Below, piece by piece: positions 20,700 to 28,827 of a DNA stretch of 64,000 nt. Within the stretch, counting starts at the first letter, position 1. Each line of letters begins with the position of its first letter. The position numbers and the translations under genes were made by a program. The stretch lies in NCBI RefSeq assembly GCF_021538675.1, contig NZ_JAJUKH010000001.1:961462-1025461 (forward strand), given 5' to 3'. This stretch comes from Paenarthrobacter sp. AR 02. GTDB taxonomy: Bacteria; Actinomycetota; Actinomycetes; Actinomycetales; Micrococcaceae. The notes below the pieces were generated by a model. That model made no database searches, was not told the origin of the DNA, and was given only the letters and a program-made list of their open reading frames with translations.

Positions 20700-21680
20700 A
20701 TGGCTGGGTTCTACGGTGCGGACATCGCACAGCTTCGCAGTCTGGCAGGCGTCATGGGCAAAGCTGCCGACGCCATCAGCCTGCAGGGCACGCAATTGTC
20801 CAATGCCATCAACTCCACGACGGCGTGGCAGGGCAGGGACGCCACAGTGTTCAAGGGCGAGTGGAACAGCCAGCACCGGCAGAGCCTGATGAAGGCCGCA
20901 AACATGCTGCGCGAAAACGCGAGCCAGCTGAAGAAGCACGCCAACCAGCAGGAATTCGCCAGCCACAACGACGGCTCCGGTACCTCGGTTGGGGTACTTA
21001 AGGACGTCTACGACAGCGGCATGGGCGTCAAGGACCTGGCAGCGCAGCTCTGGACGGCCTACAAGTACGGCAAGCTGGGCCGCGCGGAATGGGTCAAGAC
21101 GCGCGAAGTCCTCACCAACTGGCGTGCCGGCGGAACCGTTGTCCGCGATGCCCTTACGGCGTTGCGCAACGGTGAAAAAGTCACCGACGTCCTCACCGAC
21201 CTCAAAGCCAACATCCCTTACAGCCAGGCATTCCAGGACGCGAGCAAGTTCTCCAAAGGCCTTCGCGTTGCGGGTGCTTTGGCCGCACCGCTGAACATCG
21301 TGGGTGGCATCAGCGACATGATCAGCCCGGAGCACGATGGTTGGCGCGGTACCGGCGACCGCGTAGCTGGCGGCCTCTCCGTGGTGGGCGGCGTGGGCAG
21401 CATCATGCTCATGACCGCCGGCGGCGCTGCGCTTCTTGGACCCATCGGCGCCCCGATCGTGATCGGGGCCGGAATCGTTGCCGGAGCCTGGGCGCTGGGC
21501 AACCTCGTAGCGGACAACTGGGACTCCATCTCCAACTTCGCGCGGAACCCCGGCAGCTACATAGCCGACGGCGCCAAGGAGGTGGCGGGTTTCGCCAAGG
21601 ACGTAGGCAGTAAGGTGGCAGACGGGGTCGGTAATGCCGCCAAGTCAGTTGGAAACTTTGTCGGAGGGATATTCGGATGA
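20700..21680 (+). CDS. WXG100-type protein with hydrophobic C-terminal domain
   Basis: The N-terminal 100 residues form a helical hairpin with TAWQGRDATVF (W43-x-G45), the WXG100 signature of proteins exported by type VII secretion. A middle region of about 110 residues follows. A Gly/Ala-rich hydrophobic segment near 225-265 and a tail of repeated amphipathic units (GAKEVAGFAKDVG, DGVGNAAKSVG) come last. At 326 residues it is far longer than a stand-alone WXG100 chaperone, so it resembles an LXG-like or membrane-active effector. I set the start at 20700 (MAGFYGADIAQ) after a GGGGGT ribosome site. It overlaps the next gene by 4 bases. No EccC ATPase is in the window. Confidence 0.8.
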   Translation: MAGFYGADIAQLRSLAGVMGKAADAISLQGTQLSNAINSTTAWQGRDATVFKGEWNSQHRQSLMKAANMLRENASQLKKHANQQEFASHNDGSGTSVGVLKDVYDSGMGVKDLAAQLWTAYKYGKLGRAEWVKTREVLTNWRAGGTVVRDALTALRNGEKVTDVLTDLKANIPYSQAFQDASKFSKGLRVAGALAAPLNIVGGISDMISPEHDGWRGTGDRVAGGLSVVGGVGSIMLMTAGGAALLGPIGAPIVIGAGIVAGAWALGNLVADNWDSISNFARNPGSYIADGAKEVAGFAKDVGSKVADGVGNAAKSVGNFVGGIFG

Positions 21681-22453
21681 CCACCAGCACCATGAAATGG
21701 ACCCAGCGGGACATTGAGGCCGCCGCCAAGGTACTGGCATCAGCCACTGCCACGGGAACGCCGCTGCCCACGTTGACCGACGAAGAACTGGTGGCCCTGG
21801 ACGGCGTCCAGCATGAGCAACTGGTGGCCACGCCCTGGCTCTCTGCCCAGGATGCCAACAAGGAACTGATGTGTGCCATCGCTTTGCGCGGGCTGCTGGC
21901 GAAGGAGCTCGTGTACCCGGTGATTTTTGAGGGCGAGACGGAGCCCTCCCGCCTCCATGCAACAGAGGACATCACCGGCGCCCTGACCCTGCGGCGCAGC
22001 GGCAGCAGCGTGATCTCCATTGAGCGCACCGTATCCACCGGCAAGCGCTGGCTGTACGGCTACCTCCATGACGACGGCGCCCTCCTCGAAGAAGTGGATG
22101 AAGGCGGACTCCACGGCTTCACCGCGGTGACCCGCGAACAGCTGGTGCCCCGGTTGGCCGAATTCGTGGACCCGGAGAAGGCAGCCCAGCGCGACACCGC
22201 CCCGACCGTGTACACGGAACCCCAGTTCGAGGAACACGCGGCCACCGCCCTCGCGGACACCCAGGCTGCCAGCAACGTGGTGGCATTCAACGCCGACACG
22301 GACGAGTTTCCCACCGTTACCGTCTACACGGGCCCGTCGGGCGTCCACGTCCTGACACCCCGGGTTACAGGCGAGACCGTCACCCTTGAGCTGAAGGAAA
22401 CGTCCCAGGCATCCCTGGCCGGCGTCCTGGGCGGGCTCGCCGGACTGGCCTGA
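21677..22453 (+). CDS. WXG100-linked protein, remotely EspG-like
   Basis: This 258-residue soluble protein starts inside the last codon of the WXG100 gene (ATGA overlap), so the two are made together. Its middle (SSVISIERTVSTG, YGYLHDDGALLEE, GLHGFTAVTREQL) resembles the core of EspG-type chaperones that bind type VII substrates. The resemblance is weak and recognised by eye. The N-terminus is acidic and helical, and the C-terminus is rich in Leu, Gly and Ala. A partner or chaperone role for the WXG100 protein is the simplest reading; an immunity role is possible. Confidence 0.55.
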   Translation: MTTSTMKWTQRDIEAAAKVLASATATGTPLPTLTDEELVALDGVQHEQLVATPWLSAQDANKELMCAIALRGLLAKELVYPVIFEGETEPSRLHATEDITGALTLRRSGSSVISIERTVSTGKRWLYGYLHDDGALLEEVDEGGLHGFTAVTREQLVPRLAEFVDPEKAAQRDTAPTVYTEPQFEEHAATALADTQAASNVVAFNADTDEFPTVTVYTGPSGVHVLTPRVTGETVTLELKETSQASLAGVLGGLAGLA

Positions 22454-22499
22454 CGATTCCTCCCCACGCTGCCTACCGCCGTCGAGCCGAAAGCCCCTC

Positions 22500-23135
22500 A
22501 TGAGCAATCCGAAGTCCACTACCGCCACCGGTCTGGTTGACGCCGCCAACGGCCGTGCCGTCCGGCGCCATACCGACACGGGGGCGTACTTCGTCAAAGC
22601 CTCGGGAACCGCGCACTTCTGGGGCCGGGTCCTGGATGCGGTCGTTTTCCTGGTGGGGTACTCCGTGCTGGCGGTCATTGCTGCCGTAGTGCGTCAATCC
22701 ATGATGAACAGCGGCTCCGCCCTGGGCTACAACGACGGCGCCTGGCTGACCATCTACGTGGTTCTGTGGTTCGTTGGCCTGTTCGTCTACGGCATGATCT
22801 GGGGAACCGTGGGAAGCGTCGGCGACGCCGCTGCCGGTATGCGCTCCGTGCGGATCAAGGACGGAACGACGGCGGGCGCCTGGTTGGGTGGTTGGCGGGC
22901 CATTTGCTGGTCCTTCTTCCCGTTCTTCGTGGTGATGGTCATCGCCGCAGCCTTCAGTGGCGGATCGGGCGACACCTGGGATCCCAAGTTCGCCGCCGTC
23001 GACCGCCGCTCCGGCCTGGCCCAAGGAATGCCGCCAATCCCGGACCCCAAAGCTGCCGCCGCCCAAAAAGCCGCAGCCGCGGAACAGGAAGGCCTCCCCA
23101 ACCTTTACGGCCAGCGGCCGGATGCGCGGCCGTAA
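22500..23135 (+). CDS. RDD family membrane protein
   Basis: A 211-residue protein whose core has three membrane helices and the RDD signature: FWGRVLDAVVFLVGY at the first helix, then GDAAAGMRSVRIKDG after the second. The N-terminal 35 residues are polar. The tail is rich in Ala, Pro and Glu. RDD proteins often sit in type VII secretion and transport loci but have no single known role. It follows the EspG-like gene by 46 bases and overlaps the next gene by 14. Confidence 0.85.
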   Translation: MSNPKSTTATGLVDAANGRAVRRHTDTGAYFVKASGTAHFWGRVLDAVVFLVGYSVLAVIAAVVRQSMMNSGSALGYNDGAWLTIYVVLWFVGLFVYGMIWGTVGSVGDAAAGMRSVRIKDGTTAGAWLGGWRAICWSFFPFFVVMVIAAAFSGGSGDTWDPKFAAVDRRSGLAQGMPPIPDPKAAAAQKAAAAEQEGLPNLYGQRPDARP

Positions 23136-23757
23136 CTGGCTGGTCCGCCGCGTTGAGCGGCGGCTGGAACCCCAGCTTGGGCGGCTCCGCTACGTAGCTT
23201 CTTCCCGGCGCATCTTCTGGAAGGTCCTTGTTCCCTGCCTGGTGGTGGGGTTCGTATTCGGGGCCATCGCTGAGTTCGTCAGCCCCATCCGCTCCACGCG
23301 GGAGGCCGGCCACTTCAACGATCCCCTCTTCTATGTCCTCACCAGCATCCTCACCGGGCTTGTGCTCTGGTCCATGACGTTGCTGGGCAGCTTCCGAAAG
23401 CTCCTGGTGTTCGACGGCGGGATAGTCGCCAAATACTCTCAAAATCACACCCTGCTGCTGTTCCCCTGGGCTGACATAGCTCCCGCGTCCCTCAAAGTGG
23501 TGACCACCCTGGACGGCACTGATCCGGAGCGGCGCCTGGTGGCGAAGCAGAAGGTTTCGCTGGGAGCCGGCGGAGTCAACGCACTGGTGTTCCGGGCGCG
23601 CGAAACCTTCTGGGTGTTCGCCACGAACGAAGACCTGGAAGCAATGGTGGGCGCTGTCCACGCCTGCTTGCGCCAAGCCGGAATACCCGGCGCCGGCCTT
23701 GCAGCGGCAGGCGCGCTTCCCGCCGTCGTGCTGACCGAACGCACCGCACTGGGCTAG
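23122..23757 (+). CDS. membrane protein of unknown function in the WXG100 locus
   Basis: About 211 residues with two membrane helices near the N-terminus (VLVPCLVVGFVFGAIAEFV and LTGLVLWSMTLLGSF) and a cytoplasmic or external domain of about 130 residues. That domain (KLLVFDGGIVAKY, LLLFPWADIAPASLKVV) resembles a PH-like beta-rich fold. I place the start at 23122, overlapping the RDD gene; an earlier start would lie inside it. No family with a known function is recognisable. It probably works with the neighbouring secretion-like proteins. Confidence 0.7.
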   Translation: MRGRNWLVRRVERRLEPQLGRLRYVASSRRIFWKVLVPCLVVGFVFGAIAEFVSPIRSTREAGHFNDPLFYVLTSILTGLVLWSMTLLGSFRKLLVFDGGIVAKYSQNHTLLLFPWADIAPASLKVVTTLDGTDPERRLVAKQKVSLGAGGVNALVFRARETFWVFATNEDLEAMVGAVHACLRQAGIPGAGLAAAGALPAVVLTERTALG

Positions 23758-23838
23758 CCGGAAGCGCCGCTCCGGACAAAGTAACAGGCAGATTTTCCCC
23801 TTGCAGAGCCGCTACCAGCCGGTAGCATGTGATCCACT

Positions 23839-24438
23839 ATGTTCACTCTCACCATCAACCAACGCGACAGCCGCCGCGACGGCGACCTTGTGCCCCAGTT
23901 GCTCAAGGACCTTCGCCACATTCCGGCGCGGTTGGATTTCGACCGTTCGGTGGAGGATGAAGTGCAGGGCATTGTCGAGTCCAGCCATCAGGCGGTGGAG
24001 ACGGCGTTGATCGCCCTCCGGTCCAGCCAGTGGTACGTGGGGATCGGGGTGGGGCCGATCAACGAACCGCTGCCCAACCTGGTCCGGGATGCTTCCGGGC
24101 ATGGGCTCGTCTATGCCCGACGGGCTGTGGACCGTTTGCGTAACGGCAAGGAACGCATTCCGGTGGCGGTGGACGGCCCCCTCACAGCCCTGGCATCCGA
24201 AGCGGAGGCTGTGCTTCGGCTCCTCGGGCACATTGTGCAACACCGAAGTGCCGCGGAATGGCGCGTGCTGGACCTGTTGACGCCCGGGGTACGCGGCCAG
24301 CAGAAGACGGTTGCGCAGGAACTTGGCATCTCGACCCAGGCGGTCAGCAAGACGCTGGCCCGCGCACAGTGGGCCGAAGAGCATGCAGCCCGCCCGGCCG
24401 CCGCACGTTTGCTGCAAATGATCCTGGAAGTGCGCTGA
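23839..24438 (+). CDS. SatD-like protein with C-terminal helix-turn-helix
   Basis: A 199-residue protein. The N-terminus (LTINQRDSRRDGDLVPQLL) and DRSVEDEVQGI resemble SatD-type regulators. The C-terminal 60 residues have a MarR/sigma-like helix-turn-helix (QKTVAQELGISTQAVSKTLARA). It is likely a cytoplasmic DNA-binding regulator whose N-terminal domain senses a small ligand. Its target is unknown. It follows the WXG100 locus by 81 bases on the same strand and ends in a strong bidirectional terminator. Confidence 0.7.
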   Translation: MFTLTINQRDSRRDGDLVPQLLKDLRHIPARLDFDRSVEDEVQGIVESSHQAVETALIALRSSQWYVGIGVGPINEPLPNLVRDASGHGLVYARRAVDRLRNGKERIPVAVDGPLTALASEAEAVLRLLGHIVQHRSAAEWRVLDLLTPGVRGQQKTVAQELGISTQAVSKTLARAQWAEEHAARPAAARLLQMILEVR

Positions 24439-24460
24439 CGCACCCCTTAAAGCAGAACTG

Positions 24461-24510
24461 AGTGACAGCTAACGCCCTTCAGAACGGTCAGAAGGGCGTT
24501 TGCTGTCACT
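24461..24510. terminator. bidirectional terminator, SatD-like / DUF3618
   Basis: AGTGACAGC...AACGCCCTTC pairs with GAAGGGCGTT...GCTGTCACT around a 10-base loop. It sits between convergent genes, so it can end both transcripts. Confidence 0.85.
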
Positions 24511-24530
24511 CGCTTGGCTAAATCAGCGGA

Positions 24531-25127
24531 CTACTGGTTGCTGATGTTGTCCTTTGCTGCGGTGGCGCGGTCCTGAACGTCGGCGGCCGCGGCCTGCCCT
24601 TCGTCCTTGACGTTTGCCGCTGCTTCGGTGGCGCTGTCCTTGACGTTCTGCATCGCGTCCTGGGCTGGCTCCCTGAGGTGCTCAGCGACTTCCTGGGCTG
24701 CGTGGCTCAATTCATCGGTGAGCGGCTGGGCCGCGTCCTTAAGGGCGTGGGCGGCTTCGCGTTCCTTCTCCGACGGCGGGAACAGCGCTGACACCAGGAG
24801 GCCTGCACCGAAGGCGATGAGCCCCGCGGCGATCGGGCTGCCTTGGGCCTTGCTCTTCAGCACCTGCGGTGCGTCGCCCAGATCCGAGACGGCACCGGAG
24901 ACATTGTCAGCGACGCCTGAAACGGCATCCCCGGCCCGGTGCGCGACGTTGCCTGCAGCATCAGAGACGTCGTCGCGGGCACCGAACACGGCCGTCTTCA
25001 TCCTGTCCACCCGGCGGTTGACGATGTGCGACGGGGTGACCTTATCCGCCACGGCGTCAACGTTGGTGCTCAGCCGCCGGCGAGTTTCTTCGATATCGGC
25101 GCGCAGGGCGTCGGGGTTCTGCGTCAT
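24531..25127 (-). CDS. DUF3618 domain protein
   Basis: A 198-residue protein with the DUF3618 start (DALRADIEETRRRLSTNVDAVADKV), a short hydrophobic stretch near residues 95-115, and a long helical tail rich in Ala, Asp and Glu with repeats like DSATEAAANVKDEGQ. The tail resembles LEA-type or apolipoprotein-like amphipathic helices. It is the last of three genes joined by 4-base overlaps. The set is common in actinobacteria and probably acts at the membrane under stress; that role is inferred. Confidence 0.85.
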   Translation of the reverse strand: MTQNPDALRADIEETRRRLSTNVDAVADKVTPSHIVNRRVDRMKTAVFGARDDVSDAAGNVAHRAGDAVSGVADNVSGAVSDLGDAPQVLKSKAQGSPIAAGLIAFGAGLLVSALFPPSEKEREAAHALKDAAQPLTDELSHAAQEVAEHLREPAQDAMQNVKDSATEAAANVKDEGQAAAADVQDRATAAKDNISNQ

Positions 25128-25555
25128 CGTGTCTCCTCAGTGTTCGGTTTCAAAGCAGGGGGTATTTCCTTGACGGTCTCAGCGGTCCTGGGCAGGCCCT
25201 TGATGGCCTTCAGTTCCTTGCGGCCAACGGAAGCCAGTACCGCGGCGATGATTCCCCAGATGACCGCCACTATGAGGGCGGACCATCCGAGACCAACCAG
25301 CAGGCCCAACGCCCACCAGAGCGCGATGGACAGGAACAGCACGGTGATGTGACCCGCGTATGCGGCTCCACCGAGCATTCCCGCGCCTTTGCCGGCCTTG
25401 GATGCGGAATCTTTGATCTCAGCCTTGGCCAGCTCCACTTCCTGGCGCATCAGGGTGGAGATGTCCCGCGTGACGTCACTCAGCAGCTCGCCAAGGGGAA
25501 GGGTTTCTGCCTTTACATGTGCTGTGGTGGGAGGCAGGTCGGCAGGACTGCTCAT
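25124..25555 (-). CDS. phage holin family protein (actinobacterial Holin-X)
   Basis: A 143-residue membrane protein with a soluble helical N-terminus (LLSDVTRDISTLMRQEVELAKAEI pattern) and two close membrane helices near residues 63-112. It belongs to the actinobacterial 'putative holin' superfamily, which is not phage-derived in this context. It overlaps its neighbours by 4 bases on each side, so the three proteins are probably made together and may interact at the membrane. Confidence 0.88.
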   Translation of the reverse strand: MSSPADLPPTTAHVKAETLPLGELLSDVTRDISTLMRQEVELAKAEIKDSASKAGKGAGMLGGAAYAGHITVLFLSIALWWALGLLVGLGWSALIVAVIWGIIAAVLASVGRKELKAIKGLPRTAETVKEIPPALKPNTEETR

Positions 25556-26514
25556 CGGTTACCTCCGTATTGGGGATCGTCCGGACGTCCCAGGCCATCG
25601 GGATCATGCGGGCCGGCCAGCGGATCGCCCTGCGCCTTGACGCCGCCGGCGTCGGTTTCCGGGTAGGGAAGCGTGGATCCGTCGTAGCCGCCAGTGGTTC
25701 CGGCGTCGTAACCGGTGGTTCCGGCGTCGTATCTGGTGGTGGTGGCTGAACCGTATCCCGCGGTGGTAGCCGTGGGGCCCGGCAGGTCAACGGCCGGCGG
25801 AGTCACGGCGCCGCCCTGGGAGGGCACGCCCTGGGTGGGGTAATAGGCAGCCCGCGGCGTCCCGGCAGCAGCAGTGCCGCTGGTTGAGGCGGATTCGGTG
25901 GCGTCGCCTGCCATGCCACGACCCAGACGACCGGCGAGGACACCGGCTCCGGCGGCCAGCAAGAGGAAAGTTCCGGGCTTGCGGCGGGCGAAGCCCTTGA
26001 CTTCGTCCAGCAGGGAACCGGGATCCCGGCTCTCCAGCCAGTGCGCAATGGAGGACGAACGTTGGGCTGCCTGCTGGACCAAGTCCGTGGCGACACCACC
26101 GTTATCCGTCGAATTGGCCATGGTGGACAGCTCGTCGGAGATGGACCGCAGGCCTTCGGCAACACGCTGCTGCTGGGCCTGTGCTTGGTCGGTCAGCTCG
26201 CCCTTGGTCTGGGTGAGCAGTTGCCGGGCGTTAACCTTGACCTCCTGGGCCACGTGGCCAGCCTCGGTCTTGGCGGTATCGACCACGCCACCGGCAGCGT
26301 CGCCGACGGCGCCGGCAACTTCCGCAGCTTCCTGCTTTGCGGCGTCAACCTTGCCGGAGTTGTCACTTCCGGTTCCCGAAGCGGTTGTTCCTGCGGTGTC
26401 GAATTCCACGTCCGGCGAGTCCAGGTAGCTTCCGGTAAACGGTTCGGTACCTGCGGTGCCGCCGTTCCTTGGTGCCGCGAAGCTTCCGTCCTGCGGCGAT
26501 TGGCTCTCAGTCAT
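25552..26514 (-). CDS. hypothetical protein, first gene of the holin/DUF3618 set
   Basis: A 320-residue acidic protein with no clear enzyme motif. Residues about 45-120 form an Ala-rich helix with repeats (VAGAVGDAAGGVVDTAKTEA). A possible weak membrane segment lies near 180-196 (FLLLAAGAGVLAGRLGRG). The C-terminus is low-complexity with TTGYDAGTTG-like repeats. It opens the three-gene transcript. A perfect inverted repeat at 26559-26580 lies 45 bases upstream of its start and may control it. Confidence 0.75.
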   Translation of the reverse strand: MTESQSPQDGSFAAPRNGGTAGTEPFTGSYLDSPDVEFDTAGTTASGTGSDNSGKVDAAKQEAAEVAGAVGDAAGGVVDTAKTEAGHVAQEVKVNARQLLTQTKGELTDQAQAQQQRVAEGLRSISDELSTMANSTDNGGVATDLVQQAAQRSSSIAHWLESRDPGSLLDEVKGFARRKPGTFLLLAAGAGVLAGRLGRGMAGDATESASTSGTAAAGTPRAAYYPTQGVPSQGGAVTPPAVDLPGPTATTAGYGSATTTRYDAGTTGYDAGTTGGYDGSTLPYPETDAGGVKAQGDPLAGPHDPDGLGRPDDPQYGGNR

Positions 26515-26558
26515 TGTCGCTCTCTTTCCACAGTTGGCAGGCTGCGGACAGCAGCCGG

Positions 26559-26580
26559 GATAGTAAGTATCGTTACTATC
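26559..26580. promoter_or_regulatory. inverted repeat GATAGTAA-N6-TTACTATC
   Basis: A perfect 8-base inverted repeat with a 6-base centre lies between the divergent holin/DUF3618 set and the FUSC gene. Related sequences ending in CTTACTAT occur upstream of the sigma factor (near 40281) and the DJ-1 gene (near 61434). Confidence 0.45.
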
Positions 26581-26697
26581 AAAGGGTTGTGTACCCGCTT
26601 GCCACTGTTCTAATCGCGCAATTTTGAAAAGATGGTCTCGCTACATGCAGCACGGTCCCGCTCGACACTTCCGGGAATACCTGCGAACGTGGGATCG

Positions 26698-27780
26698 ATG
26701 AGCCTCATGCCCATCAGGCGGCGGCTGATTCCCGCGCTCCGGAAAACCATCACCAGACACCGGCTCCTGTTCGCCGCCAAGACAGCGTTGGCAGCAGGTC
26801 TTGCCTGGTGGCTTGCACCCTTCATGCCCGGTCCCGCCGCGGCCTACCCATACTATGCGCCGCTGGGTGCGCTGGTCAGCATGCACCCCACGGTGGCGGA
26901 CTCGGCCAAGCACGGGCTGCAGAGCCTTGCCGGGCTGGTCCTTGGGATCGGGATGGCTTTTGTTGTCACTTCCTTTGCCGACCCAAATTCCTTCTCCGTT
27001 GCCCTGGTGGTTGGGCTGGGAGTGCTGATCGGCGGCCTGCCACGCCTTGGATCGGGGTCGGACTGGATCCCCATGGCTGCACTGTTCGTTCTGGTGCTGG
27101 GCGGCTCGAATGCAGAGGGGTTCTCCTTCGGGTACGTCCTCCAAATGGCCCTTGGAGTGACCGTGGGGTTTGCCGTGAACTGGCTTGTGATTCCGCCGCT
27201 GCACCTTGACGCGATCGACCCCGCAATCAGTGGGCACCAGGGCGCCCTCTCCCGGCAGCTCAAGGACATGGCCCGGGCCATGGAGGAATCGTGGCCACCC
27301 AACCATGAGGCATGGGCCAGCAGGAGTGACGAACTTTCCTTGACGGCCGCCGAAGTTCGCACTGCTGTTCACCAAGCCGAACTGAGTGCCAAGGCGAACC
27401 CACGCTCCCGCCGCCTGGCAACCCGGTTGCCGGGAGACCTGGCCGGTTTGCGGACACTCGAACGGCTCACGTTCCACGTGCAGGACATCACCGACGTCCT
27501 TGCCAGCGCCATTTGGGAGCGGGGCGCGGGAACAGTCATCCCCGATTCCTTGGTGGGCAATCTTTCCGACGCCTTGGAAGCCACCGCCTTGGTTGTTGAC
27601 CACTGGAGGGACGCGGATTCGAACGAACTCGGATCGTTGTTAACGGCGGCAAAGGACTCGATATCCGCGCTCAGCGATGCTGTGGCCGAGGCCGCCGCGG
27701 GACAGTCACCGGTAAACGCCCCGGCGTCGGTGGCCATGAGCCTGCGGCGGATCCTCACCGTGGTGTTGTCCGCCGAGTAA
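26698..27780 (+). CDS. FUSC/aromatic acid exporter family protein
   Basis: A membrane protein of about 360 residues with five or six helices in the first half (LFAAKTALAAGLAWWLAPF through VTVGFAVNWLVIP) and a long helical cytoplasmic domain in the second half. This is the layout of FUSC/ArAE-type exporters, although it is half the size of the two-module forms. The PYYAPLGALVSMHPTVADS segment is typical of the group. A role in exporting aromatic acids or toxic compounds is inferred. The start at 26698 has GGGA upstream. Confidence 0.82.
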   Translation: MSLMPIRRRLIPALRKTITRHRLLFAAKTALAAGLAWWLAPFMPGPAAAYPYYAPLGALVSMHPTVADSAKHGLQSLAGLVLGIGMAFVVTSFADPNSFSVALVVGLGVLIGGLPRLGSGSDWIPMAALFVLVLGGSNAEGFSFGYVLQMALGVTVGFAVNWLVIPPLHLDAIDPAISGHQGALSRQLKDMARAMEESWPPNHEAWASRSDELSLTAAEVRTAVHQAELSAKANPRSRRLATRLPGDLAGLRTLERLTFHVQDITDVLASAIWERGAGTVIPDSLVGNLSDALEATALVVDHWRDADSNELGSLLTAAKDSISALSDAVAEAAAGQSPVNAPASVAMSLRRILTVVLSAE

Positions 27781-27781
27781 G

Positions 27782-28816
27782 TCAGCGGGGTTTGAGCGGC
27801 GGCGACGCCTTCCGGCCCTTCCCCGTCCCCAGCCCCTCCAGCATTTCGGCCAGCGATTCCAGCGATGAATGCTTCGGCGACCATCCCAGCAACCTGTGCG
27901 CGCGGCCCGTGTCCATGATGGGCGCGTTCGCGGCCATGTCCACCCAGCCGCCGTCGGTCGCCTGCAGGCGGAGCCGCCAACTGGCCTCGACGACGGCGCG
28001 CAGCACCGGAAGCGGGAACGGCAGCAGCCGCCGGGCGTTGAAGGTCCACGCCAGGGCATTGGGGTCGATCACAGGCTCTGCGGCGATATTGAAGGCACCC
28101 TCCGCCGTGCGCTCGAGGACGCGCCAATACGCGTCGGCGACGTCGGACGCATGCACCGCCTGGAACACCAGTTCCTTGGGCAGGGCCAGCAGGGGCAACC
28201 ACGGTTTGGGAGGCACCAAGCGTGACAGGAGCCGTCCCAGGAAGTACCGCCCTACCTCGCTCCCGGCTCCTGCGCTGAACGTCAACGCCGGACGAAGCCG
28301 GGCCACCACAATGTCCGGATTGGCCTTGGCGAAATCGTCCAGCAGCCGTTCCTGCGCAGCCTTATCCACGCTGTAATGCGACTTCGGAATCCCCGCCGCG
28401 GGCCAGCCCTCCTGGGTTCGCTGGTCCTTGGGAGCAGGCGAGTAAGCGCCCACCGAGGACGCACAAACGACGTGCCGCACACCGGCTTTCCGTGCCGCAG
28501 CCAAGACATTGGCTGTTCCTTCAACGTTGGTTTGCCGGAGCATTTCCCGGTGGTGGTTCGGCTGGATCAGCCAGGCAAGGTGCACCACGGCATCCGCTCC
28601 GGACAGCGCAGCCTCCAAGGCCGGCTGGTCCACGCCTTCCCCGATGTCCAACGTGCGCCAGTCGACGCCGCGGTACGGGGCAGCGTCCTGGTCAGGGTGG
28701 CGGCGGACCACGCCCACCAGTTCGAGATCGGCGCCTTCCTCGGAACGGGCCGCTTGCAGCCGCTTCAGGACCTCCGTACCGACGTGTCCGGTGGCTCCAG
28801 TGATCACAATGCGCAT
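27782..28816 (-). CDS. NAD-dependent epimerase/dehydratase (extended SDR)
   Basis: A 344-residue extended SDR. The NAD(P)-binding motif is RIVITGATGHVG at residues 2-13. The catalytic Tyr-x3-Lys lies in HYSVDKAAQ near 150, after VCASSVGAYS. HldD, GalE and similar sugar-nucleotide enzymes share this fold. It follows the first HldE-like gene by 11 bases and is probably on the same transcript, so it could supply the heptose epimerase step. The motifs do not prove that. Confidence 0.85.
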   Translation of the reverse strand: MRIVITGATGHVGTEVLKRLQAARSEEGADLELVGVVRRHPDQDAAPYRGVDWRTLDIGEGVDQPALEAALSGADAVVHLAWLIQPNHHREMLRQTNVEGTANVLAAARKAGVRHVVCASSVGAYSPAPKDQRTQEGWPAAGIPKSHYSVDKAAQERLLDDFAKANPDIVVARLRPALTFSAGAGSEVGRYFLGRLLSRLVPPKPWLPLLALPKELVFQAVHASDVADAYWRVLERTAEGAFNIAAEPVIDPNALAWTFNARRLLPFPLPVLRAVVEASWRLRLQATDGGWVDMAANAPIMDTGRAHRLLGWSPKHSSLESLAEMLEGLGTGKGRKASPPLKPR

Positions 28817-28827
28817 GGCGGAATTCC

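Noticed and set aside
25124..25555. A prophage remnant suggested by the holin label
   Set aside because: No integrase, capsid or lysin genes surround it, and the holin-like gene sits in a conserved actinobacterial cluster.
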